From the NCBI GenBank assembly GCA_020747065.1, contig JAGMVK010000004.1, positions 248,001-312,000 on the forward strand: a DNA stretch of 64,000 nucleotides, in the 5' to 3' direction. The notes below the pieces were generated by a model, which was given only the letters and a program-made list of their open reading frames with translations, was not told the DNA's origin and did no database searches. Source of the DNA: Cadophora sp. MPI-SDFR-AT-0126. Its lineage: Eukaryota; Ascomycota; Leotiomycetes; Helotiales; Ploettnerulaceae. Below, piece after piece: positions 45,857 to 56,013 of the stretch. Every line of letters begins with the position of its first letter. The first letter of the stretch is position 1. The translations under genes and the position numbers were made by a program.

Positions 45857-47298
45857 ATGGCATCACAGGAGTTGAAGAAATCTCTAAAGATATGCGTGAT
45901 CGGAGCAGGTATGTTCAGATCAAAAAGTGAGGGCACAGTTCGCTAACATGCTAAAGGAATGGGTGGACTTGCATGTGCTCTTGCACTTGCTAAGGAGGGG
46001 TTCCAAGATATCCAAGTCTTCGAGACAGCTTCAAACCTTGGATTTGTCGGTGCAGGAATTCAGCTGGCTCCAAATATGGCTAGGATTCTCGACAAGCTGG
46101 GTGTTTGGAAAGCGATTGAGAAGGAAGCTGTGAGATGTCACGAAACAAGCATAAGAGGTCTGGACTGCCCTCCAAAAGATACTCTGGAGACTTGAATCTC
46201 TACTAACCGGAGTCAGATGGAGCAAGTGACAGTGAATTGGCACACGTCGAACTTGACTATATCTACAAGACATACGGTTACCCACATATGGTCGGGCACA
46301 GAACGTCGCTTGCAGGTGGTCTTTACGAAGGATGCAAAGCCGAGAAAGCCATCAAATTTCACTTTTCGACTTCTCTTGGCGGCATCAAGACCTGGTCACC
46401 AAAGACAACATTTACCGCAAAACCCAGGAATGGTGAACCGTTCACCGTTGAGGCGGATGTTGTCCTGGCAGCTGACGGAATCAAGAGTAATGCAAGACGT
46501 GATATGCTGAAGACCCTAAATATCGACGCAGACATCGTCGATACGAACCAAGCCGCATACCGCATCATGATCAACCGCTCCGATATCTTGGATGATCCCG
46601 AGCTCCTTGAGCTGATGGATGGAGAGACTGTGACGCGTTGGATCGGAGAAAAGCGCCACATCATCGCATATCCTATTTCGAACAACACTATTTACAACAT
46701 GTCCACCTGCCAGCCCGACGTCAACTTTGCAGCTGCACCATCAGAGACATATACGACCAAAGGATCAAAACCAGCTATGTTATCTGTCTTTTCGGATTTC
46801 TGTCCAAAGATCCAGCGACTTCTGAATCTGGTCCCTGACGGCGAGGTCTGCGAATGGAAGCTTCGTGTACACGCACCTCTCCCAACTTGGGTCCATGGCT
46901 CTGTTGCATTAGTGGGAGATGCTTGCCATCCTACTTTACCCCATCTCGCTCAAGGTGCAGCTCAAGCCATCGAAGATGCTGCAGTTCTTGGGGTCCTGCT
47001 CGGGAAACTTCCAGACTCCTCACCTGAGACGATCAACAAAACGCTGCAAGTCTACCAGAAGATCAGGAAAGACAGAGCAGAGACATTGGTTGAAATGGCA
47101 GCAGCATCGGGGAGAGAATTGCATCTAGGAAAGGGAGCTGCAAAGGAGGAGCGAGATAGACAGTTCGAGGAGTTGAAGAAGAAGGGTGGAAGAGTGCCAG
47201 ACAAGTGGGCAGATGCCGATGTACAAAAGATGATATATGGGACTGATGTCATGAAGATCGCTGATGAGGAGTATGAGAAGATGTTCAAGAGTATATAG
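45857..47298 (+). CDS. FAD-dependent monooxygenase, salicylate hydroxylase-like
   Basis: Three exons, 45857-45908, 45957-46157 and 46217-47298, give 444 residues. Intron 1 (48 bp) lies inside the dinucleotide-binding motif and intron 2 (59 bp; TACTAAC branch, GTCAG acceptor) restores SIRDGASDSELAHVELDYI. Group A flavoprotein features are all visible: N-terminal VIGAGMGGLACALAL (GxGxxG), an FAD/NADPH DG motif (VLAADGIKSNARR) and the second FAD motif LVGDACHPTLPHLAQGAAQAIEDA. YGYPHMVGHR is typical of salicylate-hydroxylase-like enzymes. It should hydroxylate a small aromatic acid using NADPH and oxygen, but such families diverge widely and the substrate cannot be named. It borders the accessory island. 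Confidence 0.88.
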
Positions 47299-47828
47299 GA
47301 TAGCAGATGAAGAGCAGATAGCATTTATTTATTTTGATCACTCGCTTATACACCACGTGCAAGATTGTTTCTTGAACATCACCCTTGAATTGAGATTTGC
47401 GCAAACGAAGAGATAGAGACTGGCCTCTTCAAAATCTCAATAACTTGAAAAAGCACTTTAATGCTTTGTTACTTCGCACGAGGGTATACATAATGCACAT
47501 TCATGATCAATGCACTTCACTATCACCTTGCTTCCTTGGGAAGTAAAAGATTGCGTCTCCAGACATGAGTCGCTGAAAATACTGGTTTCACAAAAATGTC
47601 TAGAAGCCGTATGGATAGCCAATGTACATTTTTTATCGCATGTCTTATTGTTTGTTGTGATAGAAGAATCTGGAAAGACCGAGTGGCAATGCTATCACAT
47701 GAGTCGGACATAGCGCGGAACAAGCTCCGTCGACGTCAACGACGGCCACCTTGAAAGCTCTCAAAAACATCTCCACGCCCCATTGTCTTCCACCACCATC
47801 TCAGACAACCACACAACCCATAACCAAA
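47299..47828. other. Intergenic, leader of the truncated BI-1 gene
   Basis: 530 bases with no gene recognised. The last part is pyrimidine-rich, like a normal leader, and leads into the truncated gene at 47829. Confidence 0.45.
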
Positions 47829-48131
47829 ATGGCTTTCACGATGCGCTCACCTTTCAGGCTGACCTCTGCGCTGGCAGGGGCTTCAAAGACAGCTTTCCGA
47901 TCGACCGCCGCGCCAGTCCGATCATTCCACCATAGCAGACCTGCGAACTCTTTCTTCACATCAAGGAATACTACGCCCATTACGACACTTACGAAAGCGA
48001 GATATGCATTCAGACAGAGTAGGACGTACATGCAGCAGCCCGTTGCGCAGGCTCAAGGTGGAAACTTGACGCAGAAGCTGGTAGTTGGGGGTGCCATTTT
48101 TGCACAGGAAAGGCAAGGTATGCGCTCTTGA
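47829..48131 (+). pseudogene. Truncated N-terminus of a mitochondrial BI-1/GHITM-type gene
   Basis: About 95 residues match the N-terminal part of fungal mitochondrial Bax-inhibitor-1 family (GHITM/MICS1-like) proteins: a long Arg/Ser/Thr-rich presequence (MAFTMRSPFRLTSALAG, RSFHHSRP) followed by GNLTQKLVVGGAIF. In the complete paralogue at 58315-59298 the equivalent point reads MRKMVIGAGIFGATTVG and continues into NRETREDGG and seven or so membrane segments. Here the reading departs after GGAIF into about nine unrelated residues and a stop at 48131. The rest of the gene is not found downstream. The break lies just before the inverted-repeat element and the tyrosine recombinase gene, so it was probably cut by an insertion or rearrangement. 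It may still be transcribed, since its leader looks intact. Confidence 0.72.
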
Positions 48132-48163
48132 TCGAGGAAACAATTAACCACATACTTCGTCGC

Positions 48164-48303
48164 CGGGGTAATAGTTGCTAATACAGGGGGGTAACGCTTT
48201 TACTAAATCAGGAAACAATTCTCAAGATTTGGAAATCTTATTGGCTAATACCCCCTGTTTTTAGAGAACTCTCTAGAAGTCTTGGCACTAACTATTACCC
48301 CGA
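48164..48303. mobile_element. 140-bp miniature element with 13-bp terminal inverted repeats
   Basis: The ends are perfect inverted repeats: CGGGGTAATAGTT at 48164-48176 and its complement at 48291-48303. Just inside them, CTAATACAGGGGG and CTAATACCCCCTG form a second imperfect inverted pair. A perfect palindrome AAGATTTGGAAATCTT sits at about 48225-48240. No coding capacity and no clear target-site duplication were seen, so the transposon superfamily is unknown. Confidence 0.72.
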
Positions 48304-49878
48304 GTACCATAGTAGATGATTCGGTGGGATAGTTCTATATTGGAGAGTCTCATGCTATGAGTCATTGTGATCATTTTGAAAGCCATGATATGTCACAGGA
48401 TATACCGCTCAATAAGTATCAAGCACTTCCTGAATTAGCGAACCCTCCTCCGCAATACTTGTCCTCGATCTCATTTACTTCAAATTGTGCCTCCATTTGT
48501 TGCTTGCTCTTTTTCGACTCACGTCACAGCATCAATTTTCTACAGTAGGATGACTGGACCAATCGAGAGAACTTATACGATACCTTCGATGTCTTCTTCA
48601 CCTTCTGACGTGTTATGATTGTATAACATGGTAACACTAGAGTTTGGGTTTGACTTAGGCTTGAGTGCAAGCAGCTCATGCTATGGGGCAATTGCATAAT
48701 GTCTCGAAGCCGAACAGACGGATTTTCTATATTCTTTTTCACGATATGCACGTCTGATGGCAGAACGACCTCTTCTGGACTTGAACCCATCGAGTCATAC
48801 GGAAAGCAGGGTATGCCCTTGACAGGACCGATGCTTGTAGTTCAGGCCACGGCTTTTTCAAATTGAAGCTCAAGAAGCAGTGTATGCACTCTTCTCAGTC
48901 GCATGCTTAAGAAGTCATAGATAGGTCAGCAGTACATGGCATGCAAGGTTTTGTGCAAATAACGAATTATATGATACAGAATCTTGATGGACTTTCACCG
49001 AGGATTTCGATGCATATGTGGCTGCAAGCCTGAAGCTGCCGATCTACATTTTAGATTTAATACTGTCTCGCGTCAAGCGTTTTTTCTTCCAACCAAGGCG
49101 AGCACCTTGGAAATCCGCGTGCAAATGCAACACCGCACACAGAACGGCGACACAAAGCGATCTGCATTCCAACCAGATAAACGAAACTACTATATACTAC
49201 TATCGAAAAAGTTGTATCACACTTCTGTCTATAGTAGTCCTCGTGTCTCCGCTAAGCTCTCCAGGGTTTGTGGAGTGTGTTCACAACCTGTTGATAGTCC
49301 TCTACTCCTTTAAAGCCCAAGTGTTTAGGTCTGCCAGGTAACTTACTTTCAAACTTTGAGAGGAAGTCTGAAGTATCATGAAGAGGATATCACCTCTCGA
49401 TGGAATGGTATCTTCACGTGGCCTGGGAGCAATTATAAACCTTGACAGAAGAATTGTTTTAATATTATGAGCAAAAGCTCGTCCTTCTCTCGAGCATGTA
49501 ATCAAGGCCCCATTCGAGCTTCGTTTGCTCTGATACATTCCTTATACTTTTAAAAGTTTTCTTTCGTTTGCGCTTTGCTTTTTCGTGATCCTCTTGCCTT
49601 CCCTCACGATTCTCCGGGCCTTGTATCGTCCCTTCCTCTTTCGAATGACAGTGATGAAGCTAATAAGCGAGGGGCGCATCTTGACTTCCCAATATCTTTC
49701 AGACTTCTCTGAACTTGCTCGATCCAAACTTGTCAGTTATCATCTCAAAGCCCATTTCTGTTCAACGTTTTTTAATAAATCTTCTCTTATACTGTCTGGT
49801 GTGTAAGCCAACACACGCTCATGACGGCAGCCCCTATCGCATCTCGCGCGGAGCTCAACGCATGCTCTCAACGTCAGG
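48304..49878. other. 1.6 kb region upstream of the tyrosine recombinase gene
   Basis: No gene was recognised. If the recombinase belongs to a Starship-like element, the element's 5' end should lie here or at the broken BI-1 gene. No inverted repeat or short direct repeat could be proven by eye. Confidence 0.4.
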
Positions 49879-52800
49879 ATGCCACCAGGTACTCAGCGCT
49901 CAGCGCGTGCTTTGAAGAATGCGGCAAACCGATTGAAGACATTTAAAGAAGTCGAAGCAGCTAAAGCACCAGAGTATCGCTTGCTCAACCGTACAGACTG
50001 GGATGACGATGTTCGGATAAGCGTGAGTAGAGAGACAATGGGTTCGTGGAAGTCCATCATGGAATGGTTTGAGGACTTCAGTTCTGGTATCCTTGAGCTA
50101 CCATCTGGAGACAGCGCAAAGTATTTCGTCCGTGGCGGCCCAAGACCATCGATTGCCGTCGTGCGCCAATTCATGACATCAATTGCACAGACTCACCGTG
50201 GCTGGAAGTCCAAAACCAAGGTCATTCGATTAAGCACGATGAAGGCATACTTGATGTCACTGTGGGGTGCTGTCCGATACTACAACAAGCCTTTTGAGCG
50301 AGAGGCGAAAAATCAACACGTCTCATGGCTTGTTGAGAAGCTCTTATGCGACGAGAAGCTGGAAACAATGCCGTTGGAGAAACCAGTTGCCTACCCTGCA
50401 GACAGTGCTTTGTTATTGAGTGCATTGTACCGACCGCATGTGCCATCAACCTTTCGGAACGGCACCGACATCCTTCGTGCCACGCTCCTTATCAATCTCA
50501 GCATAGATCTGTGTGGTAGGATTGGCGAGCTCCTCATCCATCAGCTATACTATGATGACCAGGGCGTGGAGATTCTTGATGATAGTGTCATAGGATGCGT
50601 TCTGACATGGGGCAGAGTTAAGTTCCAAGTGCACCGAGTCGACCCCGCCGGGCCTGTTCGCGTCTCAGCAGTTGTTGAGATCACTGGAATGAAAGGCATG
50701 AAGAAAACTCCAGGTTTCTTCAAGAAGATCCCATTGAGCACTTTGCCACCAGAGCATGCATTCGATGACTCGGTACGACTTCTTCTATATTTGGCGATCG
50801 TTGAAGGCCACTTTGTCAACGAACGTATCACAGGAGTGCACTGCCTTCAACAACTCCAGCCGGGACCCTTTGGCATGGAACTTGCCATCAAAGAATCCTC
50901 CAAGAACATACCAGTGTTTGTCGATGGCATAGGACGGCCCCAAAGGCAGAGGTGGTTCGGAGATGTTCTCAAGCTTCTATCGCGCGAGTTGTGCTTGCAG
51001 CAGGGTCTTACGAGGTATGCCATACTCTGCGGCGCCATTTCCGACATACTAACAGAGCCTGTCAATAGTCGGGCCTTTCGCCGAGGCATCGCACATCATC
51101 TACACATGGAAACAGATGGCACTACCCAAAGACGTCTCATGGGCCATGGAGAGACGAGTAATATATTTTTCGCGTACCAGTCCGATGTTTCCCAAGTCGA
51201 CGTCCAAGCGGTGCTCCGCGGACTTTCTGCTCAGAACGTTCTTATATTCTCGTCCATGTTGAATCTTGCCGTTCCAAACACCCCGAAGGTTTTATCGGAA
51301 GCTGACCGCCAGGCAGTGGCATCGCATCCCTTGATACAGACTGCACAAGAGCTCGTGGCATCCACCTTAGACGAGGTCCTTCGACTGTACGACCGGACAA
51401 GCGATGCCAAAGCAGCCAATGCCCCTTCGTACGAGGCATACCTTGAGGCTTCCAATACATTGAGAAAGCATCGGAACCACTTATCTCAAAAGCAGTTTCA
51501 GCAAGAGGTTGAGGAGTATATCGAGTTCTATAAAGCTCAAGAGCAAGATTTAACAAATGGTCGCTGCTTAAAGCAAGACGGCATTCAATCTCCTCGACAG
51601 CATCTATTTGCCCTGCCTCCTGTTGCCTCCAAGTATTTGTCATCAGATGCTACCGATGGGCTGCATTATTCCGCAGACGCAGATACTCAGTCGGCCCAAG
51701 AGGAAGGAAGCCCATTCTATCACGATTTTGAGGGGCAAGATCTGGAAGAGATGATAATTGATCCGCAATTGGTTGATGAAGATGGCACTGATATAACTAA
51801 TGCAATCGAATCTCTGCTTGCTCTGAGTGTCGACAGCGACGAAGCCATGACAAATGAAGATGGCCAGTCAATCACAACAGCGCATGAATCGACCCAACCT
51901 ATACAAGGTCGCGAGGTTGATTCTCCGACGGTCCGGAATCATCAAGTCCTTGGAAATGCAACTGTCAAAGCAATGATATGCCCTCGACCTACGATTGCTG
52001 ACGGCCTACATGAGTCTGTGGTGAGCGGACATCGATCTGATATGGAGATTGACGGTGCCTTTGTCCGTTTATTCAAGCTTTCACATCAGCTCAACAAGTT
52101 TCCACCTCATATGATGCCGATTATTGACAAATGCCCATACTGTTTCATTGTCGAAGAAGATGTGCCCCACAGCAGGAACCAGACATTCTTTCAACACATC
52201 AGAGCATGTTCTAAGCAGGCGAAGATCCAAAGCATACCTCCATCTTTCCGTGAGCCTGATTCGCTATTTCTGTCAAGTCCTTGTCAGCTCCGTGTTGGGC
52301 TTAGGACAGCAGCGAATCCCCTCGGCAATCTGTGCAACAAGACGTTCCCTAATGATGTTGCGGCATGGCGACAGCACATGATAAAGCTTCATCTGGACCG
52401 GCCCACCAGAACCTGCCGCTTGCCAGTCTCTGCCTCAGCGTGTGGCTTCGTCTCTTCTGAAAAGACTCGCTACGCCGAAAAAATGTCCCATCTCTTGGAA
52501 GACCACGGTATCAATGTGTTCACCACAGAGCAGCTCATGCAGTGGTGCCTGTATTGCGAGAAATGGGAGATGCTGGTGCCTTGGTCTGCCTCAGAGGACC
52601 AGCATTACATGCCTCACCTGTCCGATGCCCTACAAAATGTTTCCAAATATGGGTATGAGGGAGTCAGCGTGGCCTGCCGTTGGCTCGTACCTCACACGTG
52701 TATTTTCTGTCTACACAATGCGAAGCTTACTGCCAAAGAACGAGTAAATGCGAGTGAGCGATACCAAGACCACGACAGGCATATTTGGTATCACCTCAAC

Positions 52801-53205
52801 CAAATAGTCGATGGCGTTCCATGCCCTGCCTCAACCCTGGCGGATGCTGATTGTCCAACCTGTCAAAGTCAAGATTTATTTACAGCAGACAGCCTACGTG
52901 ACCATCTCAGCTTAGTCCATGGGATCAAGATTCTGGATTCTGTAAAAACCAAAAGTACTAAGCCACGCAAGAGAAAGGTGAAAGCTGAGAGTACGAGAGG
53001 ACAGCATGCCAAGGAGATTTCCGACAACGAGAGTGCAACGGAAGACATGCCTTCTGCAGCATCAACCGGTATTCTAGCAATTCGGGATCCGAACAGTCCT
53101 GTCGGAAGGAAGAGTTATCGCGTTTCATCGGGTAAACAACTATTACTTGCAAATTATGCAGGGGTCGGAAGCACATCTCACGGCTTGTGGTGGAAAGGTT
53201 ATTGA
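49879..53205 (+). CDS. DUF3435-like tyrosine recombinase with zinc-finger tail (Starship captain-like)
   Basis: This intact, intronless gene encodes 1,108 residues. The N-terminal half looks like a fungal tyrosine recombinase of the DUF3435 ('FluG domain') type, the family that moves Starship giant transposons. Catalytic-core signs are the first Arg in DLCGRIGELL (about Arg214), a Lys-rich beta segment GMKGMKKTPGFFKK, the RxxR-type box in NSRAFRRGIAHHL (Arg401 or Arg402, where classical enzymes have HxxR), then RRLMGHGET (His423) and FFAYQSDVSQVD (Tyr433, likely nucleophile). The C-terminal half (about 745-1055) holds five or six C2H2/C2HC-like modules, e.g. CPYC...HIRAC, CNKTF...HMIKLH, CIFC...H, CPTC...HLSLVH. 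A basic segment PRKRKVKAE follows and could be a nuclear signal. Unlike the DNA just downstream it shows no RIP damage. A Crypton-type recombinase is the main alternative. Confidence 0.72.
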   Translation: MPPGTQRSARALKNAANRLKTFKEVEAAKAPEYRLLNRTDWDDDVRISVSRETMGSWKSIMEWFEDFSSGILELPSGDSAKYFVRGGPRPSIAVVRQFMTSIAQTHRGWKSKTKVIRLSTMKAYLMSLWGAVRYYNKPFEREAKNQHVSWLVEKLLCDEKLETMPLEKPVAYPADSALLLSALYRPHVPSTFRNGTDILRATLLINLSIDLCGRIGELLIHQLYYDDQGVEILDDSVIGCVLTWGRVKFQVHRVDPAGPVRVSAVVEITGMKGMKKTPGFFKKIPLSTLPPEHAFDDSVRLLLYLAIVEGHFVNERITGVHCLQQLQPGPFGMELAIKESSKNIPVFVDGIGRPQRQRWFGDVLKLLSRELCLQQGLTRYAILCGAISDILTEPVNSRAFRRGIAHHLHMETDGTTQRRLMGHGETSNIFFAYQSDVSQVDVQAVLRGLSAQNVLIFSSMLNLAVPNTPKVLSEADRQAVASHPLIQTAQELVASTLDEVLRLYDRTSDAKAANAPSYEAYLEASNTLRKHRNHLSQKQFQQEVEEYIEFYKAQEQDLTNGRCLKQDGIQSPRQHLFALPPVASKYLSSDATDGLHYSADADTQSAQEEGSPFYHDFEGQDLEEMIIDPQLVDEDGTDITNAIESLLALSVDSDEAMTNEDGQSITTAHESTQPIQGREVDSPTVRNHQVLGNATVKAMICPRPTIADGLHESVVSGHRSDMEIDGAFVRLFKLSHQLNKFPPHMMPIIDKCPYCFIVEEDVPHSRNQTFFQHIRACSKQAKIQSIPPSFREPDSLFLSSPCQLRVGLRTAANPLGNLCNKTFPNDVAAWRQHMIKLHLDRPTRTCRLPVSASACGFVSSEKTRYAEKMSHLLEDHGINVFTTEQLMQWCLYCEKWEMLVPWSASEDQHYMPHLSDALQNVSKYGYEGVSVACRWLVPHTCIFCLHNAKLTAKERVNASERYQDHDRHIWYHLNQIVDGVPCPASTLADADCPTCQSQDLFTADSLRDHLSLVHGIKILDSVKTKSTKPRKRKVKAESTRGQHAKEISDNESATEDMPSAASTGILAIRDPNSPVGRKSYRVSSGKQLLLANYAGVGSTSHGLWWKGY

Positions 53206-55149
53206 GCTACGCATCCATAGTTTATGCAACTTACAAGGTACCCATATCCATAAGTCTGCTTCTTTTTTTTATACGTAGACATGATCTGATTCCGAGATGT
53301 GAACTTCAATAAACCAATGGCAAGTATCGTAGAGTTGTTATTGCGGAACAACAAGGAAGCAAATGGAGTAGGGATTTGTCAGCAACTATTATTACGTAGC
53401 TAAGTTAATCAATTGATTAGATTCTGACTTAGGTCTTGCTTGATTGATCCACATATTATAATCATCAGCGTTATTAAACACCAAGAGCTATTAGTCGGCG
53501 CTTTCTTTGCTTAGATAAGTTTTGACAAGTCCTTTTATATTTGCCTTAATATTTTCACAATCGGTTATGCCAAGTTGCTAGGCAATATCCAAGTATGCTT
53601 GATACAGACTTTTTGGATTAGTTGTCGGGATTTAGATGATCAAGTAGTTGTGATACTTATCTTAGATTTGATAAGCAAGCTTGAGCGCTAGTTGGGTCTT
53701 GCTAACGCTTCCAAGTCCGATGATAATTATTTTTGTACTTCTAACCGAAAACAGCTTTTCTTCGATTTTAATAAGTTGGACCTGACGGTCGGTAAAGCGA
53801 TTATTTCTTTTAAATGGTATAATAAATGGAATTTCCTTGCTTATAAAGAAAACTTAGTAGGTCAAAATTATACAAAATATGCTGTACTTGTTTAGTCTTT
53901 TAGTCTAGTTTGGTCTTTCAAAAATTCGTCAATGGTTATTTCAAGACGCTTTAAAGTAATTGTTATTCCTTTACCGTAGATAGGTAGCATAAAAATCTTG
54001 CAAAGACTTAATAAATAATAAATAAGATCTTCTTCTTTTAATATCTGGTACTATAAAACCTAACTTTGTTGCTTTCTTATACTGAAATCTGAGAAAAGAT
54101 TTTCACATAAGATTTGAGTAAGAATTCTGGTAATTTCATAGATTATTAATTCGAGGGCAGTTTTATCATCTAACAGCTTTCCCTTTTTTAAAAAGAATTC
54201 GATAATTGCTAGAACAATCAGTTCTTAAAATATCCAATCCCTAATAAATCATCTATTACCTTAGAAAGTTTTCTTCCATTTAGTCTGATTAATCTGAATA
54301 GTTATTTTATTATTAGATTCTAATATATCCCTAAGATATACGTAGTATTTTTTTTACATTATAATACTAATAGAACATGGAATTAATAGTAGTCGTCAGT
54401 TTGGTGGAGTCCGACTTCTTAATATAGTAAGTGTTAATTCAAAAGTATAAAAAGTCATCTGTGGTAGCCTGCTTAGTACAAAATTTAATCTTGTTATAGT
54501 TACTTTTGCGTTTTTTCGTACTAGTAATAATATTTTAATAAGTGACTTCTTGTCCCTCTATCCAAGTATAAGAAAATATAGTATAAGATAAGTTGTTATA
54601 GGTTGGAGCTTGGATCAGGTTGTACTTGCTTAGCTTAGTAAGCTTTAACAAACGTATGATAGATTTCACAGGTTATAGCTTGTATACTTACAAGTTTAAG
54701 CAAAGTAAGTAATTTAAATAAAATAATGTGGAGAGGAGAACCCCAATCCCCCCACACGATAAGAGGGTAGCAAATGCAAGGTACATAAGGTGTAAGGTTC
54801 AAGAAATAACAGATAGACGAAATCAAAAGATATCATATATCCAAAGAGTACGAATTGTCAATTAGAGAGAGAAGTGTAAATCCTATCAGAAGGAAAAGTG
54901 CTATTGTTAATGATGAGGTCTCTCGGAGGAGGTCTCAACTTAAGTACAATGCGGAGTGCATAAGTCAGGTGACAGAAGTTTACCGAGGCCGATCCCCACC
55001 ACAATAAGACATAAGAGATGTAGCAAAATTTGTAAAAGGATAAGGTGTAGATAAATGGAATGCAGGTGCTAATCGCTACAAGAAAGAATAAGGCTGCACC
55101 AGTTGAATACCTTATTAATAATTAGTAATAATCAGGTAATAGCTTTCTG
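53206..55149. other. AT-rich, RIP-like block
   Basis: Composition changes sharply just after the recombinase gene to AT-rich, TA-rich sequence with few CG dinucleotides and stops in all frames. This is the usual look of repeat DNA mutated by RIP in Pezizomycotina. Its left part contains a recognisable dead NLR gene (listed separately). The remainder (about 53.9-55.15 kb) could be further parts of that gene or other elements, but no domain is readable. Confidence 0.7.
53431..53880 (-). pseudogene. RIP-destroyed NB-ARC (NLR/STAND) gene fragment
   Basis: One minus-strand frame reads through fungal NLR landmarks: IPFKRNNRFTDRQVQLIKIE just before the NB domain, then EKLFSVRSTKIIIIGLGSVSKTQLALKLAYQI (P-loop). 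This is followed by IPTTNPKSLYQAYLDIA, QLGITDCENIKANIKGLVK and LLVFNNADD (Walker B). Family consensus is GLGGVGKTQLAL and LLVFDNADD, so two P-loop Gly codons became Ser and a Walker B Asp became Asn, all by G-to-A changes. Five stops sit where Arg, Trp or Gln are expected (TAA or TAG for CGA, TGG or CAG). All are transitions of the RIP type and no frameshift is needed. NLRs are sensors in fungal non-self recognition and are known Starship passengers. Domains on either side of NB-ARC are no longer readable. Confidence 0.8.
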
Positions 55150-55630
55150 TGCCTCATGATAATATAAACGCTTACAGCGTAGGTATTATGGTACGTGCGG
55201 GGCTATTCCCCACTAAGATTCGTCACTTCGCTTCGATCCGAGGTACCAAGCTGCGTAGCAATCTTGGATAAATCTTCACAATACAACTACTACAAGATTA
55301 TTAACGATTTCCTGTATAATAGAAATGTATAAGAATTAAATTGGAATTCTTTTTATAAGTTTTAAAGATATTGTAAACTTAATAATACGATTATAATAAA
55401 GGATATTTATTATAATATAAAATAAGATCTTTTATAAATCAAATATAAAATAATAACGTAAACGTAAAATTTCAGCTAAAAGCGTTTATAATATTCGGAA
55501 GTGATTACAGAATGCGATTTACAAAAAATTATAAGATATATTGCATTATGCATGGATTTAATAATACTCAAAGTCAATCTATTAATTAATTTTCCGGCAC
55601 GGAGGGTTTTCCGGCACATAGGGATGGACG
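55150..55630. mobile_element. 5'-truncated or decayed copy of the TTA-flanked miniature element
   Basis: The right end at 55590-55630 has the same double TTTTCCGGCAC motif and GATGGACG terminus, followed by TTA (55631-55633), as the complete copy at 57643-58214. Internal sequence from about 55180 (GTACGTGCG...TTCCCCAC, GATCCGAGGTACCAA, ACAAGATTATTAACGAT) aligns with 57778 onward. No left inverted repeat was found, and the left limit given is approximate. The copy is more AT-rich, consistent with RIP. Confidence 0.7.
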
Positions 55631-55874
55631 TTAACAACGCTAGCACAAGAGAGCGTTGCAAGAGGTATATGGTAGTACGTTGGCGTTGGCTATCGAGTAC
55701 TAATAGGTCTAATACAAAGGAAACAAGGAAGATACAGAATTTAAGGAGTCCGAGGGGGGACCCCCCTATATACATACGAACCACCCCCGAAACCCCACCG
55801 AAAGTGGTCCCAGCCAAACTTAACCAAGACCCCTGAATTCCCTTGGTACTGCAACATGTGAGTCGATCGGCACA

Positions 55875-56013
55875 ATTCACATGTTAGAAAATATTCCCAT
55901 GTTAGAAAACTAATCACATATTAGAAAACTAATCACATGTTAGAAAATATTCCCATGTTAGAAAACTAATCACATGTTAGAAACTATTCACATGTTAGAA
56001 AACTATTCACATG
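55875..56013. repeat. Tandem repeat of 18-19 bases, about 7.5 copies
   Basis: The unit is close to CACATGTTAGAAAACTAAT, with alternating forms in which AATCACATG, ATTCCCATG or ATTCACATG precedes TTAGAAAA. Seven full copies and one partial are present. Each unit carries a near-palindromic CACATG/CCCATG core. The array lies 0.3 kb upstream of the aquaporin start codon. Confidence 0.88.

Noticed and set aside
53881..55149. N-terminal effector domain (such as a patatin) of the dead NLR
   Set aside because: Only isolated stretches are open; no lipase motif or other domain could be identified, so no domain is claimed.
55875..56013. CRISPR-like array
   Set aside because: Repeats are directly adjacent without unique spacers, and this is a eukaryotic nuclear sequence; it is a plain tandem repeat.
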